From Dinoroseobacter sp034111085 (GTDB lineage Bacteria > Pseudomonadota > Alphaproteobacteria > Rhodobacterales > Rhodobacteraceae): 64,000 nucleotides of DNA. The position numbers and the translations under genes are program-made. The DNA is taken from contig JAWUXZ010000034.1 of the NCBI GenBank assembly GCA_034111085.1, positions 201,489 to 265,488 on the forward strand. The letters run 5' to 3'. The first letter of the stretch is position 1. Each line of letters starts with the position of its first letter. This document shows, in pieces, positions 34,671 through 42,167 of the stretch. Under the pieces are notes generated by a model. The model saw only the letters and a program-made list of their open reading frames with translations, searched no databases and was not told where the DNA came from.

Positions 34671-34789
34671 GACACGCCGCATCTGTATGCACACACAAGT
34701 GTATGTACATTGACCTATGACGTTGTTGCCTTTTGCTGGCGAGGTACCCCAACAGTGCCGCTACATGCACGCACGCGAGGTTGCCCGCT

Positions 34790-34960
34790 ATGCAGACACG
34801 TTGTTTGCCCGAAATGACGTCCGACGCCGAAGCGGACGCCTTCCTCGATCAAGACCTCTCGGAGCTTGATTCCACCGAGTTCAAACCCGTGGACACACTT
34901 CACATCCACGGCACCCCCACTAACACTGACCCTCCGACCCGTTTACCTCAGCCCCATGAA
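34790..34960 (+). pseudogene. Relic of a CopG-type antitoxin
   Basis: The frame from ATG 34790 begins MQTRCLPEMTSDAEADAFLD and continues QDLSELDSTEFKPV, which resembles the N-terminus of CopG-family antitoxins (SDEEAEAF ... DLSEYDLSxFKPV). After that, the expected ribbon-helix-helix part is replaced by unrelated Pro/Thr-rich sequence that runs into the next gene. No toxin gene (BrnT/RelE type) is found on either side. I read this as a degraded fragment of a lost toxin-antitoxin pair. Confidence 0.45.
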
Positions 34961-35327
34961 ACACGCCCTTACCCTAGCCCTCCCCCTCGTCGCCGCTGCG
35001 CTTGCGGTACTCCTTAGCCTGCCGCAATCCCTCGGCGCGCACCCGCAATGGGCAATTACGGTGATTCTGATCGGCGCGCCCATTGGCATCATACTGGCCT
35101 ACGCGCTTAACGCCGCCAAACTGCCCCAACCGCTCTGCATTGCCATCGGAGCAGTTCTAACGGCCGTCGCCTCCGTCACTGCCCGCTATGGCCGCGCTGA
35201 ATTTGGAGCCTCCTTCGCAGAGGACCAATTCGCAGGTCAGCTATGGTATTATGGCTGGATCACGACCAGTGCAGGGGTGGCCCTGACGCTCGCCAGCCTC
35301 GCTTTGCGTCGAAATTCCAAGGCCTAG
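34956..35327 (+). CDS. Small hypothetical membrane protein, 123 aa
   Basis: The start at 34956 (MKHALTLALPLVAAALAVLL) gives a 123-residue protein with four hydrophobic segments: ALPLVAAALAVLLSL, WAITVILIGAPIGIILAYAL, CIAIGAVLTAVASVTA, and ITTSAGVALTLASLAL at the end. No family is recognised. It stands alone, co-directional with the cold-shock gene downstream. Confidence 0.65.
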   Translation: MKHALTLALPLVAAALAVLLSLPQSLGAHPQWAITVILIGAPIGIILAYALNAAKLPQPLCIAIGAVLTAVASVTARYGRAEFGASFAEDQFAGQLWYYGWITTSAGVALTLASLALRRNSKA

Positions 35328-35532
35328 GCGAGGCTCTGCCGTCGCTTGTTAACGCCCCTTCGGGTAAGGAACGCTGCTAGAACACAGCACTTGATCTATT
35401 CCCAATACCTGCTATATGCCCCTCAGCTAACTCTATCGACCCTGTCTCCTATCATACGGCTTCAGTCACTCGATCCAAGACGACGCCGGGCTGCCGCAAC
35501 TCCGCGGGCAGCGCAAATAGGAGACTACGGAT
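35328..35532 (+). promoter_or_regulatory. Long untranslated leader of the cold-shock gene
   Basis: About 205 bases without a gene separate the membrane protein from csp. The stretch contains AT-richer sequence, then a hairpin GCTGCC (35490-35495) / GGCAGC (35507-35512) and AGGAG at 35519-35523 about nine bases from the ATG. Long structured leaders that act as thermosensors are known for cspA-type mRNAs. Whether this one responds to temperature is inference. Confidence 0.4.
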
Positions 35533-35739
35533 ATGGCCACTGGCACCGTAAAATGGTTCAACACCACTAAAGGCTTCGGCTTTATTGCACCCGACACTGG
35601 CGGCAAAGACGTGTTTGTACACATCTCTGCAGTTGAGCGCGCAGGTCTTACCTCGCTCGCCGACAACCAGAAGGTTACTTTTGACCTCGAAGCTGGCCGT
35701 GATGGCCGCGAGAGCGCATCGAACATCCAGCTGGCGTAA
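35533..35739 (+). CDS. CspA-family cold-shock protein
   Basis: A 68-residue single cold-shock domain with both RNA-binding motifs: KGFGFIAPD (RNP1) and DVFVHIS (RNP2). It starts MATGTVKWFNTTKGFGFI. It acts as an RNA chaperone in the cytoplasm. It has a long leader upstream and a terminator downstream, so it is a monocistronic unit. Confidence 0.95.
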   Translation: MATGTVKWFNTTKGFGFIAPDTGGKDVFVHISAVERAGLTSLADNQKVTFDLEAGRDGRESASNIQLA

Positions 35740-35789
35740 GCCGCAGGAATTCGGTCGGACCTCCTTCGGGGGAATGACCTAACGGAATT

Positions 35790-35819
35790 GGGCGCGGCCA
35801 CATGGTCAGCGCCCTTTTT
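35790..35819 (+). terminator. Rho-independent terminator of the cold-shock gene
   Basis: A stem GGGCGC (35790-35795) / GCGCCC (35809-35814) is followed by TTTTT. A weaker hairpin (GGTC ... GACC around a TTCG tetraloop, 35755-35779) precedes it. Confidence 0.75.
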
Positions 35820-35885
35820 CATGCCCGCAGCCTTGACCCCTGCGACCCACCATGCGCCCCTTAGAGCCACGCGAGGGAGGCCAAC

Positions 35886-37010
35886 ATGTATCAACCCGTC
35901 ATCACCGGAACCGGGGTGTTTACCCCCAGCCAGATCATCACCAATGACGAGCTGGTCATCGCCTTTAACGCCTATGCCGACCGCTTCAATGCCGAGCACG
36001 CGAGCGCGATAGAGGCCGGCGAGGTGGACGCCAAACCGCATTCGTCATCCGAGTTCATCTTCAACGCCAGTGGGATTGAGCAGCGCTATGTGATGGACAA
36101 GTCAGGGGTTCTTGACCCCGCTGTCATGTTTCCCCGCCTGCGCAAGCGCGACGATGACGAGCCGGGAATAATGGCCGAGATGGCGCTGGATGCCGCCCAG
36201 AAAGCGCTCGCTGAGGCAGGTGTCGACGGGGCTGAGATCGATCTGATCATTGTCGCCGCCTCCAACCATGAACGCGCCTACCCAGCCATTGCCATCGAGG
36301 TGCAGCAACTGCTTGGGGCAGGTGGATTCGCATTTGATATGAACGTAGCGTGCTCGTCCGCGACCTTCGGCATCCAAGCCGCGTCTGACATGGTGCGCGC
36401 TGGGTCTGCGCGCAAAGCCCTCGTTCTGAACCCTGAGATTTGCAGCGGTCATCTGGAATGGCGCGACCGCGATTGCCACTTCATTTTCGGGGATGTGGCG
36501 ACCGCAACGCTGATCGAGCGCAAGCAAGACGCCAAGGCCGGGCACTGGGATATCATCTCCAGCCGCTGTGCGACGCAGTTCTCTAATAATATCCGCAATA
36601 ACAACGGCTTCCTGCGCCGCAGCTTGCCAGACGGGCTGACCGATCAGCGCGATATGCAGTTCATGCAAAACGGGCGCAAGGTGTTCAAAGAGGTGCTGCC
36701 GATGGTCGCCGCACATATCTCGGGTCATATGGCCGACGAAGATGTGGCGCCGGGTGATCTCAAGCGTCTCTGGCTGCATCAGGCCAACAAAACCATGAAC
36801 GATTTTATCGGCAAGAAGGTCTTGGGTCGGACCCCTGAGCCCGGCGAGCAACCCAACATTTTGCAAAACTACGCCAACACCTCGTCAGCAGGATCGATCA
36901 TCGCATTCTCGCAGCACTCAAACGACATACAGCCGGGCGAAACCGGGCTGATCTGTTCGTTCGGGGCTGGGTATTCTGTGGGGTCTGTGATCGTGACCCG
37001 GCGCGCCTAG
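35886..37010 (+). CDS. Beta-ketoacyl-ACP synthase III-like protein (FabH family)
   Basis: A 374-residue thiolase-fold condensing enzyme with an intact Cys-His-Asn triad: the Cys in NVACSSATFGIQ, the His in LWLHQANKTMNDF, and the Asn in YANTSSAGSI. It is longer than E. coli FabH (317), with an insertion near residue 50 (EHASAIEAGEVDAKPHSS), like the long FabH homologues of Pseudomonas that use medium-chain acyl-CoA primers. The substrate is therefore uncertain. The start MYQPVITGTGVFTPSQ is canonical, with GGGAGG upstream. Confidence 0.88.
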   Translation: MYQPVITGTGVFTPSQIITNDELVIAFNAYADRFNAEHASAIEAGEVDAKPHSSSEFIFNASGIEQRYVMDKSGVLDPAVMFPRLRKRDDDEPGIMAEMALDAAQKALAEAGVDGAEIDLIIVAASNHERAYPAIAIEVQQLLGAGGFAFDMNVACSSATFGIQAASDMVRAGSARKALVLNPEICSGHLEWRDRDCHFIFGDVATATLIERKQDAKAGHWDIISSRCATQFSNNIRNNNGFLRRSLPDGLTDQRDMQFMQNGRKVFKEVLPMVAAHISGHMADEDVAPGDLKRLWLHQANKTMNDFIGKKVLGRTPEPGEQPNILQNYANTSSAGSIIAFSQHSNDIQPGETGLICSFGAGYSVGSVIVTRRA

Positions 37011-37147
37011 AATCCACAGACGTGGTAATACATCCGCAGGTTCGGCGTAATAAATGCAAAGGTGAGGCAGAAAAACTGAGCGCTATTCACCACAGGTTTC
37101 ATCGCGCCTCGGCCAAATACGCTATAATCGCGGAGTGGCTGATCCAT
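37007..37147 (-). CDS. Possible 46-residue protein (unrecognised)
   Basis: In the 239-base gap after the FabH-like gene, a minus-strand frame reads MDQPLRDYSVFGRGAMKPVV and ends LRMYYHVCGF with a TAG that overlaps the convergent stop. It has a balanced composition and a hydrophobic stretch (NSAQFFCLTFAFITP). A further ATG at 37180 would extend it by 11 residues. The ribosome-binding site is weak (GAGAG, ten bases away). It is plausible but unsupported by recognised homology. The rest of the gap holds nothing clear. Confidence 0.35.
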   Translation of the reverse strand: MDQPLRDYSVFGRGAMKPVVNSAQFFCLTFAFITPNLRMYYHVCGF

Positions 37148-37249
37148 GGTTTGCCAACTCTCTTTGCGTCCCAACCCCATGGAAAATACTGCGCTCTTGC
37201 GCGGTGTCTCGATGACGCTGCGGATTTCTGCCGAAGGTGAGACCGAGAC

Positions 37250-37819
37250 ATGCAGCATCCCTATTTCTTTGGCTACGGCTCGCTCGTGAACCTCAAGACC
37301 CACGCGTTCCCGCACGCAGCACCCGCCTGCATCAAGGGGTGGCGTAGGGTCTGGCGCGAAACCGATTTGCGTCCAGCTGCGTTCCTGAGTGTCGAGCCTG
37401 ATCCGCAAAGCAGCCTCGACGGTGTTATCGCGGCCGTGCCTGAGGGTGATTGGGCCGCACTCGACGCGCGCGAATATGCCTACGGGCGCCACGGTGTCGA
37501 ATTGGCCACGCTCAGGACTGACGCGGCAGATGTCTCAGACGTCCAGCTCTATGCCACCTTGCCCGAAATCAGTCGCCCGGCTGGCGCGAACCATCCGATC
37601 CTGCTCAGCTATCTTGATGTTGTGGTGCAGGGCTATCTCGCACAGTTTGGCGAGGATGGTGTGGCGCAGTTTTTTGCCACAACCCATGGCTGGGACGCGC
37701 ATATTCTCGATGATCGCGGCACTCCGATTTATCCGCGTGCCCAGAGCCTTACGAGCTCAGAGACCGCGCTTGTGGACGCTTGGGTGCAACGTCTAGTGAC
37801 GGTGGTGCATCATCGATAG
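37250..37819 (+). CDS. Gamma-glutamylcyclotransferase family protein
   Basis: A 189-residue protein of the GGCT-like fold: the signature FFGYGSLVN near the N-terminus and the proposed catalytic Glu in ALDAREYAYGR. The family releases 5-oxoproline from gamma-glutamyl compounds, but bacterial members vary and the substrate here is unknown. Its last 27 bases overlap the end of the convergent MATE gene. Confidence 0.82.
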   Translation: MQHPYFFGYGSLVNLKTHAFPHAAPACIKGWRRVWRETDLRPAAFLSVEPDPQSSLDGVIAAVPEGDWAALDAREYAYGRHGVELATLRTDAADVSDVQLYATLPEISRPAGANHPILLSYLDVVVQGYLAQFGEDGVAQFFATTHGWDAHILDDRGTPIYPRAQSLTSSETALVDAWVQRLVTVVHHR

Positions 37820-39178
37820 CAGGCGCTCGTGAAAGCGCGGGGTGTCTGGCTTGCGCAGGCTGCCCGTAGCAACCAACCGCTCGGCTAAGCCCCAGGCGAG
37901 CAGCCCGAAAACCAATCCTCCGATCGCTTGTCCGATCAACACGCCGGGCGCGCCGTAATAGTAGGAGCCGAGCATCACCAACGGTATCGTACCAAGCGTG
38001 TGCCGCCCCCAGTTCAGCCAGGTCGAATAGAACGGATGGCCCATATTGTTGAACGCCGAATTGGCCACAAACAACGTGCCATTAAAGAAGAACGCCAGCG
38101 CTAGCGGGCCGCAGAACAAATAGATCAGCACCGTCGCATCGTCACTGGCTTGGAACAGCGACACGATCGGGGCGCGTAGGAAAAACAAGATCAGCGAGGC
38201 TCCGACAACATAGAGTGCGGTAAACAGCAAAGCCGCTCGGAAAGCGCCGCGCACCCGGTCATTCAGACCCGCGCCGACATTCTGCCCGATGATCGGACCG
38301 ACCGCGCCCGACAGCGCGAAAATCACTCCGAAAGCCACAGGCGTTAGCCGCGCGATGATCGCCATGCCGGCCACAGCATCCTCGCCATACTGCGCCATAG
38401 CGCGCGTGACATAGGCCTGCCCGATGGGCGTGGCGAGTTGCGTTAAGATTGCAGGGGCAGCGATGGTCGCAATTGGTGGGAAATCTTCCAGAAGGCTTGC
38501 GCGCGTTGGGCGGTCAAAGCCGCCGTGGTAGCGAATGATCGGGATCAATGCGACGGCACCGATGGTGACGCGTGCGGCGACTGAGGCCAGCGCAGCGCCC
38601 GTTAGCTCTAAATCCAGACCGAAGATCAGGATCGGGTCGAGCACCGCATTGACCACACCGCCCCAAATCGTCGCCATCATCGCCCGGCGCGCGTCACCAT
38701 GGGCGCGCAAGATCGCGCCGCCAATCATGCCGACCATCAAGAAGGGCAGGGATGGCACGATGATCTGCAGATAACCGACGGCAAGGTCCGCGGTCTCGCC
38801 CGTTGCCCCTAGTAGCGACACGAAGAACGGCAGGTTCATCCATACCATTGCGGCAAAGATTGTACCAAACACCACCCCGTAGATCACGGCATTGCCCGCA
38901 CGCCGACGCGCCAAATCCTCGTCGCCTTTTCCCAACGCGCGCGCGACAAGTGCACCTGCCGCGATCGCCATTCCGATCCCGAAGGAGGTGGTGAAAAACA
39001 AGATTGCGCCCGCATATCCCACCGCTGCGGCAAGTGCTGCTTGGCCCAGCATGGAGATGAAGATCATGTCGACCAGATCAACGGCAAACACCGCAACCAG
39101 CCCCACAGAGGCGGTCAGCGACATCACGGTGACGTGGTTAAAAAGGTTCCCGGTCAGGAACTTGGCTTGCTCGGCCAT
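37793..39178 (-). CDS. MATE family efflux transporter
   Basis: A 461-residue 12-helix transporter of the MOP superfamily. Two homologous halves are visible, with SVGLVAVFAVDLVDMIFIS and LGQAALAAAVGYAGA at the start, and GSYYYGAPGVLIGQAIGGLV near the end. It likely exports cationic drugs or metabolites using Na+ or H+. The start MAEQAKFLTGNLFNHV is canonical. It stands alone on its strand, with gltX 87 bases upstream. Confidence 0.92.
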   Translation of the reverse strand: MAEQAKFLTGNLFNHVTVMSLTASVGLVAVFAVDLVDMIFISMLGQAALAAAVGYAGAILFFTTSFGIGMAIAAGALVARALGKGDEDLARRRAGNAVIYGVVFGTIFAAMVWMNLPFFVSLLGATGETADLAVGYLQIIVPSLPFLMVGMIGGAILRAHGDARRAMMATIWGGVVNAVLDPILIFGLDLELTGAALASVAARVTIGAVALIPIIRYHGGFDRPTRASLLEDFPPIATIAAPAILTQLATPIGQAYVTRAMAQYGEDAVAGMAIIARLTPVAFGVIFALSGAVGPIIGQNVGAGLNDRVRGAFRAALLFTALYVVGASLILFFLRAPIVSLFQASDDATVLIYLFCGPLALAFFFNGTLFVANSAFNNMGHPFYSTWLNWGRHTLGTIPLVMLGSYYYGAPGVLIGQAIGGLVFGLLAWGLAERLVATGSLRKPDTPRFHERLLSMMHHRH

Positions 39179-39265
39179 AGCGCTCTCTCTCGTCGTTTCA
39201 TCCCATGATAAACCGGGTTGGCCTCCGGCGGGGATATTTCTGGAACGGTGAGAGTGCGTGTGCGC

Positions 39266-40588
39266 TCAGAGTTTTGGTTTGGTCTGCATCAGGGGGACGA
39301 AATCAGCCATTTCAGGGCCTTTCGCGCGTCCGGTAAGGGCCTTGCGCAGCGGCATGAACAGACCCTTGCCTTTGCGCCCGGTCGCCTCTTTGACATCAGC
39401 AGTCCAAGCGCCCCATGTCTCAGACGAGAACGGCGGTTCCGGCAAGCGCGTCAACGCCTCGGTCACAAACTCGCGGTCCTCGTCTTCCACAAGCGGGCTC
39501 GCGCCATCGCGCAGCACGTCCCACCAAGGCGCAAGTTCGGCGCGGGTGTTGATGTTCTCGCGCATCACGTCCCAAAATTTGGGCGCAATATCTGCGGGCA
39601 CACCAAGTGCGTCGATCTCGCCCGCCATTGCCTCAAACGGGAGCGCGCCAAGATAGCGGTGCGTCAGTGGTTTCAGATCCTCCACGTCGAATTTCGTCGG
39701 GGCGGACCCGAACTGGCCGATCTCAAAGCCTTCAATCAGCTCGTCCAAGGACGTACGTAACTCCACCGGCTGCGACGATCCCAGCCGCGCCATCAGGCTC
39801 AGCAACGCCAGCGGTTCCACACCGCTCGCGCGCAGATCGCGGATCGACAGGGTTCCGAGGCGTTTCGACAGGCTCTCGCCTTGCGGCCCGGTCAGCAGCG
39901 AGTGATGCGCAAACTCAGGGGCTGAGCCGCCAAGCGCTTCGATAATCTGGATCTGCGTGGCGGTGTTTGTCACATGGTCTGAGCCACGCACAACATGCGT
40001 CACGCCCATTTCGGTGTCATCAACGACCGAGGCAATCGTATACAGCACCTGACCATCGCCGCGAATAAGCACCGGGTCCGAGACTGAGGCTGCATCGATC
40101 GAGATATCGCCCAGAACGCCATCGGTCCACGCGATCCGAGATTGATCGAGCCTGAAACGCCAGACGCCACTGCCACGCTCGGCGCGCATCGCGTCTTTTT
40201 CGGCGTCACTCAAAGCCAGTGCAGCGCGGTCATAAACCGGCGGCTTGCCCATATTCAGCTGTTTCTTGCGCTTCAGGTCCAGCTCGGTCGGCGTCTCGAA
40301 CGCCTCATAAAACCGACCCGCACTGCGCAATTTATCGGCTGCGTCGGCATAGCGGTCCATACGGCTGGATTGCGTTTCAACCCGGTCCCAGGTCAGGCCC
40401 AACCATTCGAGGTCTTCCTTAATCGCGTCGACGTATTCTTGCTTGGACCGCTCAGGGTCCGTGTCGTCGATGCGCAGGATGAATGTACCACCCGCTTTGC
40501 GCGCAATCATCCAGTTCATCAGCGCGGTGCGCAGGTTGCCAACGTGGATATAGCCGGTGGGCGAGGGGGCGAAACGGGTGACGGTCAT
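39266..40588 (-). CDS. gltX: Glutamyl-tRNA synthetase
   Basis: A 440-residue class I synthetase with RFAPSPTGYIHVGNLRTAL (HIGH equivalent GYIHVGN) and GPQGESLSKRLG (KMSKS equivalent LSKRL), plus LRIDDTDPERSKQEY. Alphaproteobacteria often carry two GltX copies, one charging tRNA-Gln for transamidation, and this window shows only this copy. The start MTVTRFAPSPTG is canonical. It is divergent from the zincin gene. Confidence 0.94.
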   Translation of the reverse strand: MTVTRFAPSPTGYIHVGNLRTALMNWMIARKAGGTFILRIDDTDPERSKQEYVDAIKEDLEWLGLTWDRVETQSSRMDRYADAADKLRSAGRFYEAFETPTELDLKRKKQLNMGKPPVYDRAALALSDAEKDAMRAERGSGVWRFRLDQSRIAWTDGVLGDISIDAASVSDPVLIRGDGQVLYTIASVVDDTEMGVTHVVRGSDHVTNTATQIQIIEALGGSAPEFAHHSLLTGPQGESLSKRLGTLSIRDLRASGVEPLALLSLMARLGSSQPVELRTSLDELIEGFEIGQFGSAPTKFDVEDLKPLTHRYLGALPFEAMAGEIDALGVPADIAPKFWDVMRENINTRAELAPWWDVLRDGASPLVEDEDREFVTEALTRLPEPPFSSETWGAWTADVKEATGRKGKGLFMPLRKALTGRAKGPEMADFVPLMQTKPKL

Positions 40589-40657
40589 GGGGATACGGTG
40601 CCTCTGATTGCGGCTTGTCCTCTTTCATAAGCGGGCCTCATTGTCCATATCAGCCAG

Positions 40658-41062
40658 GTGGACTGGTCTGATAGCATTGCCCCCGATCTCGAAGCGTTTG
40701 CCGCGATGGCTGAGGCTGCGCGCGCGTCTTTGCCTGCCGAGATCGTTGCCGCGTCCGCCGCGCTGGTTCTACGGATCGAGGATTGGCCAAGCGTCGAGAT
40801 GCTTGAGGGGCTGGATATTGAGACCGCCTACGCGCTGACGGGTCTTTATGAAGGCATCCCGCTGACCGAGAAATCGGTTATGGATCAGCCGCATGGCCCC
40901 GATGTGATCTGGCTGTTCCGGCGTCCGATCCTCGATGAATGGGTGGACCGGGGCAATATCACACTTGGGCACTTGATCACCCATGTCCTTGTGCACGAGT
41001 TCGCACATCATTTCGGCTGGAGCGACGCAGACATAGCTGCAATCGATCCTTGGTGGGAATAA
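40658..41062 (+). CDS. Minimal zincin-like metallopeptidase family protein
   Basis: A 134-residue protein of the short metallopeptidase family (PF06262 type), with zinc-binding HExxH in HVLVHEFAHHFGWSD and the family motif ALTGLYEGIPLTEKS. The target is unknown. It starts with GTG at 40658 (MDWSDSIAPDLEAF), which agrees with the family N-terminus. Confidence 0.85.
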   Translation: MDWSDSIAPDLEAFAAMAEAARASLPAEIVAASAALVLRIEDWPSVEMLEGLDIETAYALTGLYEGIPLTEKSVMDQPHGPDVIWLFRRPILDEWVDRGNITLGHLITHVLVHEFAHHFGWSDADIAAIDPWWE

Positions 41063-41141
41063 GCGCATCACCTCTGCGCCAGTGCACAGGGTTAGACGCA
41101 GTTTGGGGGCTATATCTGGCTGGACCAACAAGGAGAGTCCC

Positions 41142-41398
41142 GTGATCAAAATGTCCCGTCGCCACGCGCTTACGACAGCCGCCGCTGCCCCGCTCGCATT
41201 CTCAGTGTCCACATAAACAAGCTTCGCTGTGGGTCACGCCATGGGCCCGTCGCGCGGATCCATCCACCAGCGCCGAGACCTTCATCCCCAACAACATGGC
41301 GCGGTTCTTCTTTACCCCGACAGTGGTCAAAGTGGGCAAGAACACGATCCTGTTCGACACTGGGCTGAACGCAGACGGCATCACTCGTGTCGTGGGGC
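41142..41398 (+). pseudogene. Broken MBL-fold metallo-hydrolase with Tat signal
   Basis: GTG 41142 / ATG 41151 with AGGAG upstream encodes a Tat-like leader, MSRRHALTTAAAAPLAFS, that hits TAA at 41214-41216. In the next frame, without a start, comes DPSTSAETFIPNNMARFFFT and VGKNTILFDTGLNADGITR, a typical MBL-hydrolase segment that would precede the HxHxDH motif. The catalytic region is gone: the frame runs into a reversed DUF1801 fragment at the palindrome GTGGGGCCCCAC (41392-41403). So there is a frameshift/internal deletion and a 3' truncation. Confidence 0.8.
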
Positions 41399-41540
41399 CC
41401 CACATGCGCGGGGTCCAGCCAGTTAGTGTGCGAAATAGAGCATCTAGCGCCAGTCCATCAGCGCACCGGGTCGGGTGCTCCACCGCCTCAAGGAAGGCTT
41501 TAACGTCGCCGTCATGTGCTTGCGTTTTGTTCTCAGCCAT
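41395..41540 (-). pseudogene. Truncated DUF1801 protein (N-terminal fragment)
   Basis: The minus-strand frame starts at 41540 (ATG overlapping the peroxiredoxin stop as TAATG) and reads MAENKTQAHDGDVKAFLEAV, then EHPTRCADGLALDALF and TPRMWGPT. That is the conserved opening of DUF1801 (YdhG-like) proteins up to their RMWGPS motif. There homology ends abruptly at 41403-41392, and the frame continues as the antisense of the MBL relic. About two thirds of the gene is missing. Confidence 0.8.
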
Positions 41541-42076
41541 TAGACTGCCCCGGTGTATTCTCCGCGCGCAGGATAGCTTTTTTCGATCGAAAAATCGACC
41601 GCAGACAGAAGCTCGCTGAAATGCGGGCGCACGAAAGGCATCGACTGGACGCTCATGTAATAGAGCGTTTGGTCAGGGTTGATCAGGAATAATCCCGGTT
41701 CGGCGAAAAGCGCAGGCTCTTCAATCCCGATGGAGGTCTTGCCGCGCGAGGTCGAAATGTAGAGCCCCCAATCGCGCGCCATTTGCAGCGGCAGGTCGTA
41801 GCCAAAGCGCAGTTTCTCAGCTGGGATTTTGTCGACCATGCCTTGCGCGCGGTCTGCGCCATCGGTTGAAATCGCAATCGTTGCAATGCCGCGTTCGGCA
41901 AACGCATCGACGCGGGTTTCAAGCTCGTTGAGGTATTTTGCGCAGATCGGGCAATGCAGCCCTCGGTAAAAACACACAACCGTGCCACGCTCGGCGGTCT
42001 CAGTGGTCAGATCAAAGGTGCCACCGTCTAGCAGTGGGACGGTCAGGTCAGGGGTTTTCTGGCGAGGCATCAGCAT
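41540..42076 (-). CDS. Peroxiredoxin-like protein (AhpC/TSA family)
   Basis: A 178-residue thioredoxin-fold protein with a CxxC centre in CFYRGLHCPICAKYLNEL, rather than the TxxC of classic peroxiredoxins. Family context LSTDGADRAQ-like (IAISTDGADRAQGM) is present. It is probably a thiol-dependent peroxidase or reductase in the cytoplasm. The start is at 42076 or the ATG at 42070 (MPRQKTPDLTV). It was formerly in an operon with the DUF1801 gene now truncated downstream. Confidence 0.85.
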   Translation of the reverse strand: MLMPRQKTPDLTVPLLDGGTFDLTTETAERGTVVCFYRGLHCPICAKYLNELETRVDAFAERGIATIAISTDGADRAQGMVDKIPAEKLRFGYDLPLQMARDWGLYISTSRGKTSIGIEEPALFAEPGLFLINPDQTLYYMSVQSMPFVRPHFSELLSAVDFSIEKSYPARGEYTGAV

Positions 42077-42167
42077 TGGGGCGTCTCCGTTGACAGGTTG
42101 TCGCAGGCCTAATGGAATCGCGATCCTTCCGAAACCCGCCTGCCGAATTTGTGACCAAATGGGCTGT

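Noticed and set aside
37148..37492. Minus-strand frame of up to 161 codons opposite the GGCT gene
   Set aside because: The part over 37250-37492 is the antisense of a recognised gene. Only the short segment in the gap is kept as a low-confidence candidate.
41202..41540. A single intact 112-residue minus-strand protein starting as DUF1801
   Set aside because: After the RMWGP motif the frame is the antisense of recognisable MBL-hydrolase sequence, so it is a chance read-through across a junction, not a gene.
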